Shown one piece after another: positions 16,350 through 17,053 of a stretch of 17,053 nt of DNA. The stretch comes from an uncultured Clostridia bacterium (GTDB lineage Bacteria; Bacillota; Clostridia; Oscillospirales; Acutalibacteraceae). The number at the start of each line of letters is the position of its first letter. Within the stretch, counting starts at the first letter, position 1. The notes under the pieces were generated by a model. The model did no database searches and was not told the DNA's origin. It saw nothing but the letters and a program-made list of their open reading frames with translations. Both the position numbers and the translations under genes were made by a program. The stretch covers positions 1 through 17,053 of the forward strand of contig CALAQQ010000251.1 of assembly GCA_937888485.1 (NCBI GenBank). Reading direction: 5' to 3'.

Positions 16350-16672
16350 TTAGTTTCTATACAAACCTGATTTACTTTAGTTAAATCATATGTTGCAAAA
16401 GTATAATTAATAGGTTTTTGGGCATAAAAATTTTCTAAAAATTGATAAGCTTCTTCACTTGCATTCGGAAGCAATTGAATAATAAATCCCCCTGCTTGCC
16501 TTACAGTGCCATCATTATTTGATAAAACACCTAATGCTACAATTGTTGGTGTTTGTTCACTAACACCATAATAATATGATAAATCTTCGCCAATTTCACC
16601 ACTTATCAATTCACTTGTTCCAATAAAAGGTTCTTTTAAATTCATCTGTCTTCTTACAGATAAAAAACCATC
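16280..16672 (-). pseudogene. hslO: internal fragment of Hsp33 redox chaperone gene
   Basis: Hsp33 is a cytoplasmic redox-activated holdase. The frame contains a typical mid-protein block: GFLSV (about 16672-16655), MNLKEPFIGTSELISGEIGE, DLSYYYGVSEQTPTIVALGV and AGGFIIQLLPNASEE. Similarity continues upstream of the ATG at 16645, so that ATG is an internal Met and not a start; an in-frame stop lies at 16682-16684. Everything N-terminal (more than 100 residues in normal family members) is missing, and so is the C-terminal zinc domain with its CxC and CxxC motifs. The recognised part ends near 16432; the open frame then continues without recognisable similarity to 16280 and is probably a run-on into another fragment. 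The base composition is AT-richer than the main cluster. It is a non-functional remnant or an assembly join. Confidence 0.72.
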
Positions 16673-17053
16673 GCTTCTGCTTCATGCTTGTTGCGCACCT
16701 TGTTCCTCGTACGTTTTGGAATATTTGAGCGAACATTTTCAAATTACAATTCTTTATTACAATCCAAATATTTATCCACAAACGGAATATGAACGCAGAT
16801 TGCAAGAATTAATTGATTTTTTACCAAAGTTTGAACCAGCAATTAAAAATAAAATCCAACTTATTCAAACAGAATATAACCCAGAAGAATTTTATAACGC
16901 AATTGATATTAAAACAAATCCAGAATTAGCTTTTGAACCAGAACGCGGTGAACGTTGTCGCCGATGTTACAAATTCCGCATGCAAAAAGCCTATGATTAT
17001 GCCTACAAACGATTGGTGGCAGATTGGAAAAGCCGGCAAGGGAATGGGCTGGA
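16662..17053 (+). pseudogene. queH: 5'-truncated QueH-type epoxyqueuosine reductase, running to the window edge
   Basis: QueH (formerly DUF208) reduces epoxyqueuosine to queuosine in tRNA using an iron-sulfur cluster. From 16662 the + strand frame reads KKPSLLLHACCAPCSSYVLE, then LYYNPNIYPQTEYERRLQEL, later EYNPEEFY and GERCRRCYKFRM. The Cys pair in CCAPC (16689-16703) and the CxxC at 16956-16967 are the family's conserved cysteines. The frame is open upstream only to a stop at 16572-16574 and contains no ATG, GTG or TTG before the homology, so the start and roughly the first 10-25 residues are lost where it meets the hslO fragment head to head. After AYDYAYK (about 17007) the expected FDYFTTTLS-type motif does not appear and the DNA becomes more GC-rich, suggesting another break close to the window edge. 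AT-rich codon choice differs from the main cluster. Confidence 0.7.

Noticed and set aside
16280..16645. A complete 121-residue gene starting at the ATG at 16645
   Set aside because: Hsp33 similarity continues upstream of that ATG, no ribosome site is present, and the frame's last part overlaps a better-supported membrane-protein end in another register.
16611..16805. A 64-codon - strand open frame
   Set aside because: It lies antisense to the recognisable QueH sequence and has no similarity or ribosome site of its own.

Overview
The window looks like a piece of an uncultured gut Clostridia genome (Oscillospiraceae/Ruminococcaceae-like). The supporting signs are Gram-positive ribosome binding sites (AGGAGG type), AT-rich intergenic DNA, signal-peptided giant repeat proteins with dockerin-type C-termini, and no sign of an outer-membrane system. 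The taxon is inferred from style, not from a marker gene.

Layout. At the left end a complete + strand GH89 alpha-N-acetylglucosaminidase gene (241-2349) has its own promoter and terminator. It meets a long - strand cluster in a convergent arrangement, with two back-to-back intrinsic terminators between them (2363-2442). The - strand cluster, read from right to left, is: a small three-helix membrane protein (15939-15610); a 449-residue protein with an XRE-type helix-turn-helix fused to two InlB-type B-repeats and a dockerin-like tail (15516-14167); an 1814-residue secreted repeat protein (14015-8571); and a 1987-residue secreted repeat protein (8421-2458). The last three share the same C-terminal module: a beta-rich pre-dockerin segment, two calcium-loop dockerin repeats, and a short [ND]QxTG tail. 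The two giants also carry signal peptides, cohesin-like N-terminal beta-sandwiches (weak call), about 14 B-repeats each, and interspersed MucBP-like modules. Strong hairpins without U-tracts lie just after the stop codons of the second and third genes. They could be weak terminators or RNA processing/stability elements inside one operon.

The right end (about 16194 to 17053) is a mosaic of gene fragments: the 3' end of an unknown membrane protein with its terminator, an internal piece of the Hsp33 chaperone gene hslO on the - strand, and a 5'-truncated queH-like gene on the + strand that runs to the window edge. The last two are AT-richer than the rest. Either a degraded, recombined or transferred segment or an assembly chimera would explain this.

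How the genes may work together (inference): the giants look like long, acidic surface or secreted fibres with possible docking ends. The HTH/B-repeat/dockerin protein has no signal peptide, so it places extracellular-type modules on a presumably cytoplasmic DNA-binding domain. It is the most unusual object here and is either a domain-capture accident or a new type of regulator linked to the dockerin proteins next to it. The GH89 enzyme, also without a signal peptide, would act on alpha-GlcNAc-capped glycans after uptake.
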